From assembly GCA_023428375.1 (NCBI GenBank), contig JAEYYR010000002.1:186001-250000 (forward strand): a DNA stretch of 64,000 nt, read 5' to 3'. The stretch is from a bacterium (lineage in GTDB: Bacteria; Babelota; Babeliae; Babelales; Babelaceae). The translations under genes and the position numbers were made by a program. The notes below the pieces were generated by a model. It was not told the origin of the DNA. It saw only the letters and a program-made list of their open reading frames with translations, and did no database searches. Shown here piece after piece: positions 1-8,531 of the stretch (positions within the stretch are counted from its first letter, which is position 1; each line of letters begins with the position of its first letter).

Positions 1-112
1 TACGATCATGAAAGAAATCTTTACGAAACAGTGCCAAATCTTTATCGTCAAATTTTTCTGAATTGTACGTATAGCTAGAAATCAGAATGAGGCTTATAAT
101 TAAGCGTTTCAT
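1..112 (-). CDS. Small exported protein, cut by the window edge
   Basis: The reading frame starts at the ATG at 112 and runs leftwards out of the window, so only about 37 residues are visible. They begin MKRLIISLILISSYTYNS, a typical signal peptide (two basic residues, then a hydrophobic stretch), followed by a charged stretch rich in Lys, Asp and Phe. An AGGAAAAT Shine-Dalgarno lies just upstream. The gene is first in view of a run of minus-strand genes for small exported proteins reaching to 3096. I do not recognise a family and cannot give its length. Confidence 0.6.
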   Translation of the reverse strand, partial: MKRLIISLILISSYTYNSEKFDDKDLALFRKDFFHDR

Positions 113-172
113 ATTTTCCTTATAATTGATCTTTTTGTCTCATAGCTAATTACATTACTTAAAATATTATGA

Positions 173-610
173 TTATTTTAATTTTATGGAATTCTTTATA
201 CGCTCAAGGATTAATTCGTTTTCTTTTAATTGTTTATATCTTTTTTGTAAATGTTCTCCATATTCAAACACTTGAGCGATTTTTTCCGAAACCTCAGCAT
301 CGGTTTTATTTTCCCATTCGGAACCATATACACGTACTAAAGCTATTTTTTGTACATTTTGTGCGTCTTCTGAGAGAAGTTTAGTTTCTTTGACTGCTTT
401 TTTGTCTAGAATTTCTTCGATTTTCGATAGTGCTTGGTCGATGTTATCAAGTCCCTTGTAGGCTGCAACAATGAGATCTATGCGACGTTCATCGGTTGAA
501 TTATTATTTTCTGTATCATTGCATTGCGCATTTGTTTTAGAAGAAAGATTGTCATCTTGGGCAAGAATGCTGATTGTAGTTAAGAAAGATATTCTAAATA
601 GTTGCTTCAT
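173..610 (-). CDS. Small exported protein of unknown function
   Basis: The product is 145 aa if translation starts at the ATG at 610. That start is preferred over an ATG at 706 because it has an AGGAAA Shine-Dalgarno and begins a signal peptide (MKQLFRISFLTTISILAQ); the longer form would put about 32 basic residues in front and overlap the next gene. The mature part has an Asn/Thr/Asp-rich stretch and then a charged alpha-helical region with many Lys/Glu, probably a coiled coil. No catalytic motif or known domain is visible. It belongs to the minus-strand run of exported proteins. Function unknown. Confidence 0.65.
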   Translation of the reverse strand: MKQLFRISFLTTISILAQDDNLSSKTNAQCNDTENNNSTDERRIDLIVAAYKGLDNIDQALSKIEEILDKKAVKETKLLSEDAQNVQKIALVRVYGSEWENKTDAEVSEKIAQVFEYGEHLQKRYKQLKENELILERIKNSIKLK

Positions 611-687
611 GAATTTTCCTAATTTTTTTTGAGTGATTAATCTAGCAAGAGACCGCATTAATTTCCGGCATTTTATGGTTTTTTTTA

Positions 688-951
688 CTATCTTTGCAGT
701 TCGCATGGAGAATTTTGTGTAAATTCTTCAATTTCTTCTTGCGACAATGGTGCAATCAAAGGCGTATTTTTTATAGCTTCTAATATTTCAAGCTTTTCTC
801 TTGTTTTCTGTATCTCCATATCAAGAGCATTCGAATTATGTATTACTTGTTTTTCGCCTATATGCATTGCAGCATAATTGCAATATGTTTCGCGATCAAC
901 TGCATGCATCAATGAGGTGCCAAATACAAGTGCAATTGTTGTTAATTTCAT
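688..951 (-). CDS. Small exported protein of unknown function
   Basis: The product is 87 aa from the ATG at 951, which follows a GGAAGAGAT Shine-Dalgarno and starts a signal peptide (MKLTTIALVFGTSLMHAV) that could be cleaved after HA. A start at 972 would add seven charged residues in front and is less likely. The mature protein is about 68 residues, mostly helical and charged, with two cysteines (in TYCNY and SPCEL) that could form a disulfide after export. No family is recognised. It follows the gene at 1015-1257 with a strong hairpin between them, so it may be expressed separately. Confidence 0.6.
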   Translation of the reverse strand: MKLTTIALVFGTSLMHAVDRETYCNYAAMHIGEKQVIHNSNALDMEIQKTREKLEILEAIKNTPLIAPLSQEEIEEFTQNSPCELQR

Positions 952-988
952 ATCTCTTCCTTTTGAAAACAAGTTTTCTATCGTGAAG

Positions 989-1010
989 AGGGCCGGTCTT
1001 GACCGGCCCT
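989..1010 (-). terminator. Strong GC-rich hairpin between two small genes
   Basis: A perfect 10-bp inverted repeat (AGGGCCGGTC and GACCGGCCCT) is separated by two bases and lies just downstream of the gene ending at 1015. It stands out in this AT-rich sequence. No long T-run follows on the minus strand, so termination may be partial, or it may stabilise an mRNA end. Confidence 0.55.
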
Positions 1011-1014
1011 TAAA

Positions 1015-1257
1015 TTAATTATCGTGATAGAGTGATGTTCTTGGTGTAGGCGTTTTAGTTGCTTTGTATTTTGCATCTATTTCTTCTAACCCATTAGTCA
1101 CTTTTTGATTGAATTCTTTATTGAGGTTGCTGCGTGCTGCATCTATCGCGCCAAGATCGACTCCAGAATTTTTCAATGAAAGAATATCTTTTTGTTTTTC
1201 TGCGGCTGTGATATTTATTACACAAAAAAGACATAATAAAGCGAAATATTGGTACAT
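1015..1257 (-). CDS. Small exported protein ending in SLYHDN
   Basis: The product is 80 aa, starting at the ATG at 1257 behind an AAGGAG Shine-Dalgarno. Residues 1-19 (MYQYFALLCLFCVINITAA) form a signal peptide with a good cleavage site. The mature part of about 60 residues is charged and probably helical, with a Pro/Thr-rich tail. The last six residues, SLYHDN, closely resemble the end of the neighbouring product (SIYHNS), so the two genes are probably diverged tandem duplicates. No known domain; function unknown. Confidence 0.65.
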   Translation of the reverse strand: MYQYFALLCLFCVINITAAEKQKDILSLKNSGVDLGAIDAARSNLNKEFNQKVTNGLEEIDAKYKATKTPTPRTSLYHDN

Positions 1258-1277
1258 AATGCTCCTTAAATTACTCG

Positions 1278-1550
1278 TTAACTATTATGATAGATACTCA
1301 TAGGTGCAATAACTTGCTGTTCAGTTGCATTATGTGACTTTTGTGATTTTGCATAACCAGCCATTATTGGAGCCATTTCATTGCAAAAATTTGTGAAAAA
1401 ATCGTCTTTTTGAATTGTTTCTGTCCCGTTCTTGCAAGTATTTTGGTGTAATTTTTTTAGATTTTGGCGATTATCCTCAGCGCCCCAGGTTGGATCTTCT
1501 GTAGCATTAATAAATGCAAAGGCGGACATAATAAGTAAAAAATACTTCAT
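1278..1550 (-). CDS. Small exported protein ending in SIYHNS
   Basis: The product is 90 aa, starting at the ATG at 1550 with an AAAGGAGTT Shine-Dalgarno. Residues 1-16 (MKYFLLIMSAFAFINA) are a signal peptide. The mature part has two cysteines (in NTCKN and NFCNE) about 17 residues apart that could form a disulfide. The C-terminal SIYHNS resembles SLYHDN of the next gene downstream (1015-1257), and both have an N-terminal helix-like region, so I infer a paralogous pair. No catalytic motif is seen. Confidence 0.65.
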   Translation of the reverse strand: MKYFLLIMSAFAFINATEDPTWGAEDNRQNLKKLHQNTCKNGTETIQKDDFFTNFCNEMAPIMAGYAKSQKSHNATEQQVIAPMSIYHNS

Positions 1551-1574
1551 AACAACTCCTTTTTTTGAAAAAAC

Positions 1575-2003
1575 TTATTTAATTTGTAGCGGCTTGTCCC
1601 AGGCGCTCGGAATTTTTTTTCGTGATTCAGACTCTTTTATTACAAGGCTATCATTATAATTTTTAATCGCTTTTATTATTTCTGGGTACTCTTGCAAAAC
1701 TACTTTTAGAACATTCTCGCCAGTGTAATAGTGCGCAAGGTTCATTTTCAATTTTTGTTCATATTCCGCTAATGCCGCTAGTATTGACATATCGACATAC
1801 AATGGAAAATGGTTTTTTCCTGCGATTTCTTTAACTAAACTTGTATGTTTTGCAAGGCCCATGAAACCACTATCATTTAATCGTTTTTGAAGTGTTTCTT
1901 TATCTGCTAACTGAATCTGGTGCTGGAGTATTTGAGGAATTAGGTCATCAAGGCACAATGAATAGACGCTCATCAGCAGTACTAAAATTTTAATTTTAAG
2001 CAT
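1575..2003 (-). CDS. Exported helical protein of unknown function
   Basis: The product is 142 aa from the ATG at 2003, with a GAGGAA Shine-Dalgarno. Residues 1-17 (MLKIKILVLLMSVYSLC) form a signal peptide; the Cys does not sit in a convincing lipobox. The mature protein looks entirely helical, with regularly spaced Leu and charged residues and a basic, Ser-rich C-terminus. It lies 15 nt from the gene upstream (2019-2291) and is probably co-transcribed with the small exported proteins on either side. No domain is recognised. Confidence 0.65.
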   Translation of the reverse strand: MLKIKILVLLMSVYSLCLDDLIPQILQHQIQLADKETLQKRLNDSGFMGLAKHTSLVKEIAGKNHFPLYVDMSILAALAEYEQKLKMNLAHYYTGENVLKVVLQEYPEIIKAIKNYNDSLVIKESESRKKIPSAWDKPLQIK

Positions 2004-2018
2004 AATTATTCCTCGTGA

Positions 2019-2291
2019 TTATTTTGATGCAGAAATATTTTTATGATTCATCCACGCAGTGCTTAAAGCCGTAAAAGTAGTTAAATAAAGAGCTGGCTGT
2101 AATGCTTTTCCTTTGAATTGCGCAAGAGCTGTTGCCGTTGCAGATGTTGCGCCTAATGCTAAATTAAATTTTGTAGCGGCGCGCTGCACCGTTGCAGGCT
2201 CGTGTTTTGAATATTCAAATGAAAATGCTAGAGTGTTTGCAAGAATAAGTATCGAACAAGAAATTGTCGATCTAATATAATTCATTTTCAT
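2019..2291 (-). CDS. Small membrane or exported protein
   Basis: The product is 90 aa from the ATG at 2291, which has an AGAAGGAAG Shine-Dalgarno. A signal peptide or first membrane segment covers residues 5-24 (ISCSILILANTLAFSF), and a second mildly hydrophobic, Ala/Thr-rich region spans about residues 45-80. It could therefore have one or two membrane helices. The C-terminus is basic. No family is recognised. Confidence 0.6.
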   Translation of the reverse strand: MKMNYIRSTISCSILILANTLAFSFEYSKHEPATVQRAATKFNLALGATSATATALAQFKGKALQPALYLTTFTALSTAWMNHKNISASK

Positions 2292-2376
2292 GCTACTTCC
2301 TTCTATTTTTAAAAATAAACGCTAACAATCTAGCGCAACCTAAAAACATAGGCAAGAAAATAGTCTTAAAAAATAA

Positions 2377-2697
2377 TTAGTTGTTATTAGATGCTTTTAC
2401 AGCATTGATAATATGATTGCTGGTATTACGAGCTACAAACGTGATTCCTTCAAGACACTTACCTATTTGTTTGGTATTAGGAAAGTCCTGCTTCAAAGCA
2501 TCAAGAGTGTGATTAAATATTTCATCTTCAGTAAGAGTTTTACCGCCTAACTTTCTAGCAATATTATTCAAAAATTGATTGCCGTTTTGGGGATTTATCA
2601 GAGTATTTAAGACAGATGATGAAGGTAGAGTAATTTTATGATCAGCGGTGTACATCAGAGGTACTAATATGAAGTGCAATAAAATAATCAACATCAT
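2377..2697 (-). CDS. Exported protein, likely paralog of its upstream neighbour
   Basis: The product is 106 aa, with a signal peptide of about 18 residues (MMLIILLHFILVPLMYTA). It starts 6 nt after the stop codon of the gene at 2704-3096, whose AAGAAG end probably supplies the Shine-Dalgarno, so the two are translationally linked. The segment LTEDEIFNHTLDAL matches LTETEIKAHVVACS of that neighbour, preceded in both by a Pro/Ala/Ser-plus-Leu helix and an Asn-rich linker. I infer a tandem duplicate in which one copy is a lipoprotein and the other is exported. Function unknown. Confidence 0.65.
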   Translation of the reverse strand: MMLIILLHFILVPLMYTADHKITLPSSSVLNTLINPQNGNQFLNNIARKLGGKTLTEDEIFNHTLDALKQDFPNTKQIGKCLEGITFVARNTSNHIINAVKASNNN

Positions 2698-2703
2698 AGA
2701 ATT

Positions 2704-3096
2704 TTACTTCTTATAGGCTTTAATTAATAATTCTACGAGACGATTTTCTCTAAATTTTTTTAAATACATCATGCTGTTTATATTTTCTGGCATACCTCTA
2801 CCAGAGATATGTTTCATGTATTCATTTGAACATGCAACAACATGAGCTTTGATTTCTGTTTCTGTAAGTTTTTTGGTGGCAAGATTTTCAACGAGGGAAG
2901 TATTTTGAACAAAATAAGTTTGATCAAGATCATTCAACGTTTTGCTCAATTCGTTTGCTGCGGGAAATTGAATTTTGTTAGAATCATTATTCGTTGATAT
3001 GGAATCAAATCGATCAAAAAATGGTAAATCTATTATTTTTTCTCCACAAGAAGTAAAAAAAAATGGAAATACTAACATTACTAATAATTTTTTCAT
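2704..3096 (-). CDS. Putative lipoprotein, paralog of its downstream neighbour
   Basis: The product is 130 aa. The first 17 residues (MKKLLVMLVFPFFFTSC) form a lipoprotein signal peptide with a plausible lipobox, FTSC, so Cys17 would be lipidated after cleavage by LspA (encoded at 26567). An AGGAA Shine-Dalgarno lies upstream. The mature part contains a linker rich in Asn, Asp and Ser and then a helical domain with LTETEIKAH, which is shared in pattern with the next gene (2377-2697). It follows the permease by one base, so co-transcription is likely. No known domain. Confidence 0.65.
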   Translation of the reverse strand: MKKLLVMLVFPFFFTSCGEKIIDLPFFDRFDSISTNNDSNKIQFPAANELSKTLNDLDQTYFVQNTSLVENLATKKLTETEIKAHVVACSNEYMKHISGRGMPENINSMMYLKKFRENRLVELLIKAYKK

Positions 3097-3097
3097 A

Positions 3098-4384
3098 TTA
3101 TTCCTGATTAATCTTTAGATAATACAACGAAATGCCAAATAAAATAATTACCGTATAAATTATATATCCATGCATGCCATAAGCCAAGCCATTGGTAAGT
3201 GCAGCATAGAGTAGTAAGAGACAACTAAATAATGCAGCAACTCCCATATACCATTCGTATGCATCAATAAATACACTGGCAAGTACAAAAGATGCCACGC
3301 TGATCGTGTATGCAATTGCAGAACCCAAAGCACTAATTTGCTGTAATGGTACTTGATTACCGTATGTAAGTATTAAATACACACTCATCAACGCACCTTC
3401 AGCCAAAATACACAGATAGGGCGTTTGGCATGCATTCACATCTGTGAAATATGATGAAAATGGTAAAGTGTTTTTTGCTGCAAGGGCATATAAATTCCAT
3501 GCATTGCTATACATAATGCCATAGCTTGCGCCTAATGCAGAAGAAGCTATGCCGATGAAGATGAATGTTTTCCAAACTTCATAACGATTTGGTGTAAAAT
3601 GACCTTGTGCAAGTAATGCTTCAAACGCTTGATAAAATGAATCGAATCCATCAATTATACCTGGCAATTGATAATAGAATAATGATTGGTACAAAATTAC
3701 GACAGCCAAAACGATTGAGAACGATATGAATATAGCAAGCGGTCCGTTTTTTGCAGGATTTTTGATGCTACGGCTTAATGAGCAACTTGCTTCAAATCCG
3801 CTAAATGCAAAAAGCACAAATGGTATTGTCTTGAAAATTCCTGACCAGCGATATGCCTCTGAAGTTATAACGGTGGTTGGTTTGAATGTCCAAAATGCAT
3901 AAAACACAAATAAGAGTGGAATGCTTTTCAATATAATAAAACTATATTGTATATATTTTCCGACGCGAATATTCTGTAAATTTAATACCGTAAAAACGGC
4001 AACTAATGCAAGTTTTAGATATAAGCCAGAAATTCCCTGCAATGATTCAAAAAGCTGTTGCATAAGAGTAACAAAAATATGAATACCCAACGCACTGGAA
4101 GCTAATTTTGCGGTGAAATAACACCAACTGCTCAAGAATCCGATAAATGGATGCAGTGTTTTGCCAAACTCATAAAAAGTCCCACCTTCATGATAGGTCA
4201 TCAAACGGGCCATCGTGAAAATGAGAGGAAAAATTAATAATCCTACAAATGCATACACGAATCCGCCTAAAGCACCAGCTGCGGCTGCTAACAAAACGGT
4301 ATTAATAAAAATACCGGAGCCAAGCATAATGTTGATATTAATCAGTATTGCAGACATTAATGAAAGTTTGGGCGAGTTTGACAT
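3098..4384 (-). CDS. APC-family amino-acid permease
   Basis: The 428-aa product is an integral membrane protein with about twelve predicted helices. It matches the amino acid-polyamine-organocation (APC) superfamily: the first helix carries the diagnostic GSGIF motif (residues 22-26), which in the family unwinds to bind the substrate's amino and carboxyl groups, and the GTFYEFGKTLHPFIGF region matches the usual helix 2-3 loop. It probably imports or exchanges amino acids across the inner membrane; the substrate cannot be told. The length is typical. An AGGAAG Shine-Dalgarno precedes the ATG, 3 nt after the upstream methyltransferase gene, so the two probably form an operon. Uptake of host amino acids would suit an intracellular life (inference). 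Confidence 0.9.
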   Translation of the reverse strand: MSNSPKLSLMSAILININIMLGSGIFINTVLLAAAAGALGGFVYAFVGLLIFPLIFTMARLMTYHEGGTFYEFGKTLHPFIGFLSSWCYFTAKLASSALGIHIFVTLMQQLFESLQGISGLYLKLALVAVFTVLNLQNIRVGKYIQYSFIILKSIPLLFVFYAFWTFKPTTVITSEAYRWSGIFKTIPFVLFAFSGFEASCSLSRSIKNPAKNGPLAIFISFSIVLAVVILYQSLFYYQLPGIIDGFDSFYQAFEALLAQGHFTPNRYEVWKTFIFIGIASSALGASYGIMYSNAWNLYALAAKNTLPFSSYFTDVNACQTPYLCILAEGALMSVYLILTYGNQVPLQQISALGSAIAYTISVASFVLASVFIDAYEWYMGVAALFSCLLLLYAALTNGLAYGMHGYIIYTVIILFGISLYYLKINQE

Positions 4385-4387
4385 GCA

Positions 4388-5137
4388 TTACTTCCTGGTT
4401 TTCAGATACTTTACATACATAGCAATAGATCCAGCCGCTGCTGCGTTGAGGCTTTCAGTATTACCAGGCATTGATAAAGTAACCTGCATATCAGAAATTG
4501 CAAGAAGTTCAGCGCTGATCCCTTTGCCTTCATTACCAACAATGAGAATGCTATTAGAAAGATCTGCTGTGTCAAACGATTCACCGTCATGAGCAACCAA
4601 AGCAATAAGTTTTTTGCTTTTCTTAATACGTGGCAAATCATGAATACCAATTTGATGAATAGATACTAACGCTACAGCTCCTGCGCTCGCTTGAACCACT
4701 TTTGGGCTCCATACATCAACACCACCAATTTTTAAAATGGTCGTTTGATTGCATGCAGCAGCAGAGCGAATCAACATGCCAGCATTGCCTGGATCTTGAA
4801 GATTATCAAGTAAAATGCCATCAGTAATTTCAGCTTTTGGAACTGGTATTTTTGCCACAGCAAGAATGCCGCTTGGTGTTTGTAAGCTGCTAATTTTGCT
4901 CATCACCTCGTCAGATACCATGTATTTGACCACATCTGCAGCAACTTCAGGAATTTCTTGTTGGTACGAATCGGTCCAAACCAAGGTTGTTAATTTTATG
5001 CCAGCTTCAATGAATGTTGAGATTGCGCGATGGCCTTCAACCACGCACAATCCAGAAGTTCTGCGTGCTGAAGCATTATCGCGAAGTTTAACGATTTCTT
5101 TAGTAAAGCTATGGGTAAGCGATGTAATATTTTTCAT
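4388..5137 (-). CDS. SpoU/TrmH-family RNA 2'-O-methyltransferase
   Basis: The 249-aa product has the two-part structure of TrmH/RlmB-type SPOUT enzymes. A substrate-binding N-terminal domain (residues 1-105, with VVEGHRAI) is followed by the knotted SAM-binding domain. All three motifs are visible: DNLQDPGNAG with Arg124 (111-124), IVGNEGKG (199-206) and LSMPGNTESLNAA (221-233). These enzymes methylate ribose 2'-OH groups in rRNA or tRNA; the exact nucleotide cannot be read from the sequence. It lies directly upstream of the permease gene and probably heads that minus-strand operon. Confidence 0.92.
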   Translation of the reverse strand: MKNITSLTHSFTKEIVKLRDNASARRTSGLCVVEGHRAISTFIEAGIKLTTLVWTDSYQQEIPEVAADVVKYMVSDEVMSKISSLQTPSGILAVAKIPVPKAEITDGILLDNLQDPGNAGMLIRSAAACNQTTILKIGGVDVWSPKVVQASAGAVALVSIHQIGIHDLPRIKKSKKLIALVAHDGESFDTADLSNSILIVGNEGKGISAELLAISDMQVTLSMPGNTESLNAAAAGSIAMYVKYLKTRK

Positions 5138-5246
5138 GATTTATATACCTATGTTTTAGCTAGACTAGCACATCTGCGAAACTCTTTACAGGTTTTTACG
5201 TATTTAAGCATAGTGGAAGCAGACGAGGGGTTCTCGAAGGATTTTT

Positions 5247-8200
5247 ATGAAAACTTTTATACTGAGTATTTTTTTACTGTTTTTTGGTCAATTTTTCTGC
5301 GGGGAAGAATTAACGTTTGAAGACGAAGTGGCCTTTGAGGTGCAATCAGCAACGGGTGCTTTGGCTGTACCTCTCGAGTCTGGTGAAGTAACCATAGATT
5401 TACCTATTTTTGGTTCCACAAAGCTAGAAATCGGTTCTGATGGATCTTTGTCAAAAACTATTCCCTCAACAAACAAGCAGCTTAATGTTGGGCCATTGAT
5501 TATTCAACCATCAGTGCTCACATTAAAGCCACAGGGTCAAATTTCTTATATTGCACCTGCAACATTCATGGGTAAAAGAGCGAGAGTCGGTTTATTAGAG
5601 CTTGCACCAGGCAAAAGAGTTGCAGATAAAGAATATGCTGTATCATCAGTGCGTTTAGGAATCTCATTGCTTGAACCATTAACCTTGTCGCTTAAGGGTG
5701 CAAGAGCAATAGAGCTCCATACGTTTTATGTTCTCTTTGAAGATAGTAAATCTCCTCTCTTTTCTACGAGGGTCGATTTTTTTGGTACACCTACCGTCGT
5801 TGCCTTAACTTTTCCACCGGACAAAATGGTAGGAACTTTTACCATCGGTAATAAAAATTTGTATGAATTATTTCCAGAGCTTCAAAATAATTTGATTGGT
5901 TCGGTCGATATTATCAGTGCGATAGCAACTTTAACATTAACCAAATCAAATCAAGGATATGGTGATCCAGTTTTTGAATTGCATGGCACGGCGGATCTTA
6001 CCGATTTAAAAGCAACCAATGATAAAGCAGTTAAAAATGTTTCTCTATCAAGTTTAGTATCTAAAAATCAGTTAAGTATTAGTTCTGAAGTAAAAAAAGT
6101 TTCGATTCCTGTTGTGGGCACTGTTGATTCAGCACTGGTTTCAGTGGCGTGGGATCCAATAAAAAAACAATGGAAATCAGAACTTGCAGGACATGTTGAT
6201 GTTAAATTGAAGGGTGTTGGAACTTTGCCTGTAACCTTAGCTTCAATCATCGGTTCTACAGGGATTGAATTTAAAGGCAGTGTTGATAAATCATTCAAAG
6301 TAGCAGGCGTTACGGTAAAAAGTGCTGAAGCTGCTTTTAATTTAGTTACTAACACCATTCGTATTGCTGGGGTAGGCGATATTTTGGGAGAGCCTGCACA
6401 CATTGCATTAGTACAATTTGCTGATGGTGATGTAGAGGTTGATGCAAATTTTGTGGTCAAGAAAACCCTAAAGCCATTTAAAAAGACTAATATTCCTGTG
6501 GTAAAGGACTTTGCATTAAAGAATCCTGTAGTAAAAATTGAGCCACAAGAAACTGGTTTCGATTTGTTGATTCAGGGTGAAGTAAATATGTTCAACATTC
6601 CACTTATTGGCGATATTCGCGTCGTAAGTGAAGATGAACAAGAAACGCTTTTAGGTGAAGTAGGATTACCGCATAATTGGAAAATTTCTGATGGATATCC
6701 GGAACTAAAAAGTACGGTATTTAATGATATTGTCATTAAAGATCTTAAGGTAATTTTAGCGGAAGATGAATTCAAGGATACTATAACTGGTGTACGCTAC
6801 ATTCCTGGAGTGAATTTTGTAGGAAGATTAAGTATTGAAGGTGTTCTCGAACCAATTGCACACATCATACAATTACCTATCGGCAGTGAGTTGGCCGTAG
6901 TATTTACGGTACCTGAGAAAAATCCACTCGATACACAACTTTCTATAGCATTACCAGCAACGATACAACTTGGTAGCCCTAATCTTGTATTGACGCAAGT
7001 AAAAATGAATATTAAAGCGCTTGGCGGTATCGGATTTTCTGGCACTTTAAAGTTAAAACCAAGCAAAAAAGATGATCCGCTCTTTTTCACTGCAGCATTT
7101 ATGGCAGGCCCATTAGATGCTAAGGGAAGCGGCAGCATGGCGGGCATGTGGCAACGTCCATTCGGGATACCAAATATTGCTTTTGGTGATGTTGCAATGC
7201 AAATGCAAATCAATTATGCCTTATTTGCTACAACAGGATTACCAGCGGGGGTTGGTCTTCAAGGTGCATTAGATTTAGGATCAACGGATGTTAAATTAGC
7301 GGCAAATATTTCAATAACAAATCCTGAAAATACGGTATTTGTTGGGGAACTTAATAAGTTGCAACTGAAAGACATTGTGGCGCTCGTTGGCAAGATTTTC
7401 AAAAAGAAGATTAGCATGAATAAATTGCCTAATTTTGCCATCCGTGATGTTGAAGTCTATATGGTTCCTGTTGCTACAACTATTGGTACCTTCTTTTATG
7501 ATGAAGGCTTTACCTTCAAGGGTCATGTAGAATTTAATAAATTCTCAATGGGCGGTCGCTTCATGATACCGCTTGATGATTTCTCGGGGCTTATTGGTGA
7601 AGGTTATGCAACAAAGATCAACTATGGTCCGCTTCTTATTACCGGGGCAGGTTTAGATAATATTTATAATACAGAAGACGATGGACCAGCTTTCTCATTA
7701 AAGATCACAGAAACTGAACAGAAGTTTTTCCTCACCGGTCTTATTGAATTGGAAGATGTTTTTAAAGTAAATGGTGAAGTTCTTATTACGTTAGATGCAC
7801 TCAGCTTTAAAGTTCTTGCCAAAATTAAGGACCTCTATGATTTAACCATGGAAGGTGAAGGTTCGATATATTCTGCTGATTTAGGGGTGAAAATTAATCT
7901 CATAGGTTCAACGCAAGATTTCTTGAAGAAATATGTCGTAAAAAAACTGCCACAAGCAGCTGCAAAAGGTAATCGTGCGCTTGATGATGCAAAAGACAAG
8001 GTAAATAAGCTGCAGAAAGAGATAGATAGCACAGCAAAAACCTTGAAATCCAAAAAGGATTCGTTGCAGGCAGAAGCTAAAAAAGCAAAAAAATCGGTGT
8101 TGAAAGCGATAACATCAAGTCCTAAGCTTGCAAAATTAGCGTCAGAAATTTCGGGAATAGAGATAAAACTGGCTTCGCTTAAAGCTTCAATGAAATCAGC

Positions 8201-8474
8201 AAAAGGTGTTCTGACAGGATTACAGCAAATTTCTATGGGCAGCAGTATTGTCGTTGCAAGTACCGTAGAACAATTAAGCAAAATTGTTGATATTAAAAAG
8301 CTCTATTTTGAAGGAAGTGTTCACAAGATAGTAAAAGGCAAATTGCCCGAATTAAATGTCAAAGGCATGATCTTTGGTAAAGACTTTAGCTTTAAGATTA
8401 AAGACTTTGACCTTGATGATATTCAACATTCATTAGAAAAAGTTGGTGATCAAATCGTTGATTTATTCACTTAA
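5247..8474 (+). CDS. Large exported beta-rich protein with C-terminal coiled coil
   Basis: The 1075-aa product starts with a signal peptide (MKTFILSIFLLFFGQFFCG), and a GAAGGA Shine-Dalgarno lies upstream. Residues about 25-900 alternate short hydrophobic strands with Gly/Pro/Asp turns and repeat a pattern like hydrophobic-G-x-hydrophobic-x-LP with phrases such as IPVVG, IPLIG and LPVTL, suggesting many beta-sandwich or elongated lipid-transfer-like units. Residues about 905-990 are a Lys/Ala/Leu/Glu heptad-rich coiled coil, and the last 60 residues return to beta pattern. No enzyme motif is seen. It may be a periplasmic or surface structural protein, or one that bridges membranes. It is a single-gene unit followed by a clear terminator. 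I do not recognise the family. Confidence 0.85.
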   Translation: MKTFILSIFLLFFGQFFCGEELTFEDEVAFEVQSATGALAVPLESGEVTIDLPIFGSTKLEIGSDGSLSKTIPSTNKQLNVGPLIIQPSVLTLKPQGQISYIAPATFMGKRARVGLLELAPGKRVADKEYAVSSVRLGISLLEPLTLSLKGARAIELHTFYVLFEDSKSPLFSTRVDFFGTPTVVALTFPPDKMVGTFTIGNKNLYELFPELQNNLIGSVDIISAIATLTLTKSNQGYGDPVFELHGTADLTDLKATNDKAVKNVSLSSLVSKNQLSISSEVKKVSIPVVGTVDSALVSVAWDPIKKQWKSELAGHVDVKLKGVGTLPVTLASIIGSTGIEFKGSVDKSFKVAGVTVKSAEAAFNLVTNTIRIAGVGDILGEPAHIALVQFADGDVEVDANFVVKKTLKPFKKTNIPVVKDFALKNPVVKIEPQETGFDLLIQGEVNMFNIPLIGDIRVVSEDEQETLLGEVGLPHNWKISDGYPELKSTVFNDIVIKDLKVILAEDEFKDTITGVRYIPGVNFVGRLSIEGVLEPIAHIIQLPIGSELAVVFTVPEKNPLDTQLSIALPATIQLGSPNLVLTQVKMNIKALGGIGFSGTLKLKPSKKDDPLFFTAAFMAGPLDAKGSGSMAGMWQRPFGIPNIAFGDVAMQMQINYALFATTGLPAGVGLQGALDLGSTDVKLAANISITNPENTVFVGELNKLQLKDIVALVGKIFKKKISMNKLPNFAIRDVEVYMVPVATTIGTFFYDEGFTFKGHVEFNKFSMGGRFMIPLDDFSGLIGEGYATKINYGPLLITGAGLDNIYNTEDDGPAFSLKITETEQKFFLTGLIELEDVFKVNGEVLITLDALSFKVLAKIKDLYDLTMEGEGSIYSADLGVKINLIGSTQDFLKKYVVKKLPQAAAKGNRALDDAKDKVNKLQKEIDSTAKTLKSKKDSLQAEAKKAKKSVLKAITSSPKLAKLASEISGIEIKLASLKASMKSAKGVLTGLQQISMGSSIVVASTVEQLSKIVDIKKLYFEGSVHKIVKGKLPELNVKGMIFGKDFSFKIKDFDLDDIQHSLEKVGDQIVDLFT

Positions 8475-8497
8475 TTTCATAATTTCATAAAAAGTGG

Positions 8498-8522
8498 GGC
8501 GCTCCAAATGGGCGCCTTTTTT
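8498..8522 (+). terminator. Rho-independent terminator of the 1075-aa gene
   Basis: A GC-rich hairpin (GGCGC, a bulged T, CC; loop AAAT; GGGCGCC) is followed directly by six T residues. It lies 24 nt after the stop codon of the large exported protein gene. Confidence 0.85.
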
Positions 8523-8531
8523 GTTTTCTAT

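Noticed and set aside
4411..5320. ORFs overlapping the SpoU methyltransferase and the next start
   Set aside because: They are in other frames over strongly conserved methyltransferase motifs, or run into the start of the 5247 gene without ribosome-binding sites.
5288..8281. Several minus-strand ORFs of 60-148 aa across the 1075-aa gene
   Set aside because: They lie opposite a long coding frame, have no Shine-Dalgarno, no signal peptide and low-quality composition (Ser/Pro/Thr-rich antisense translation).
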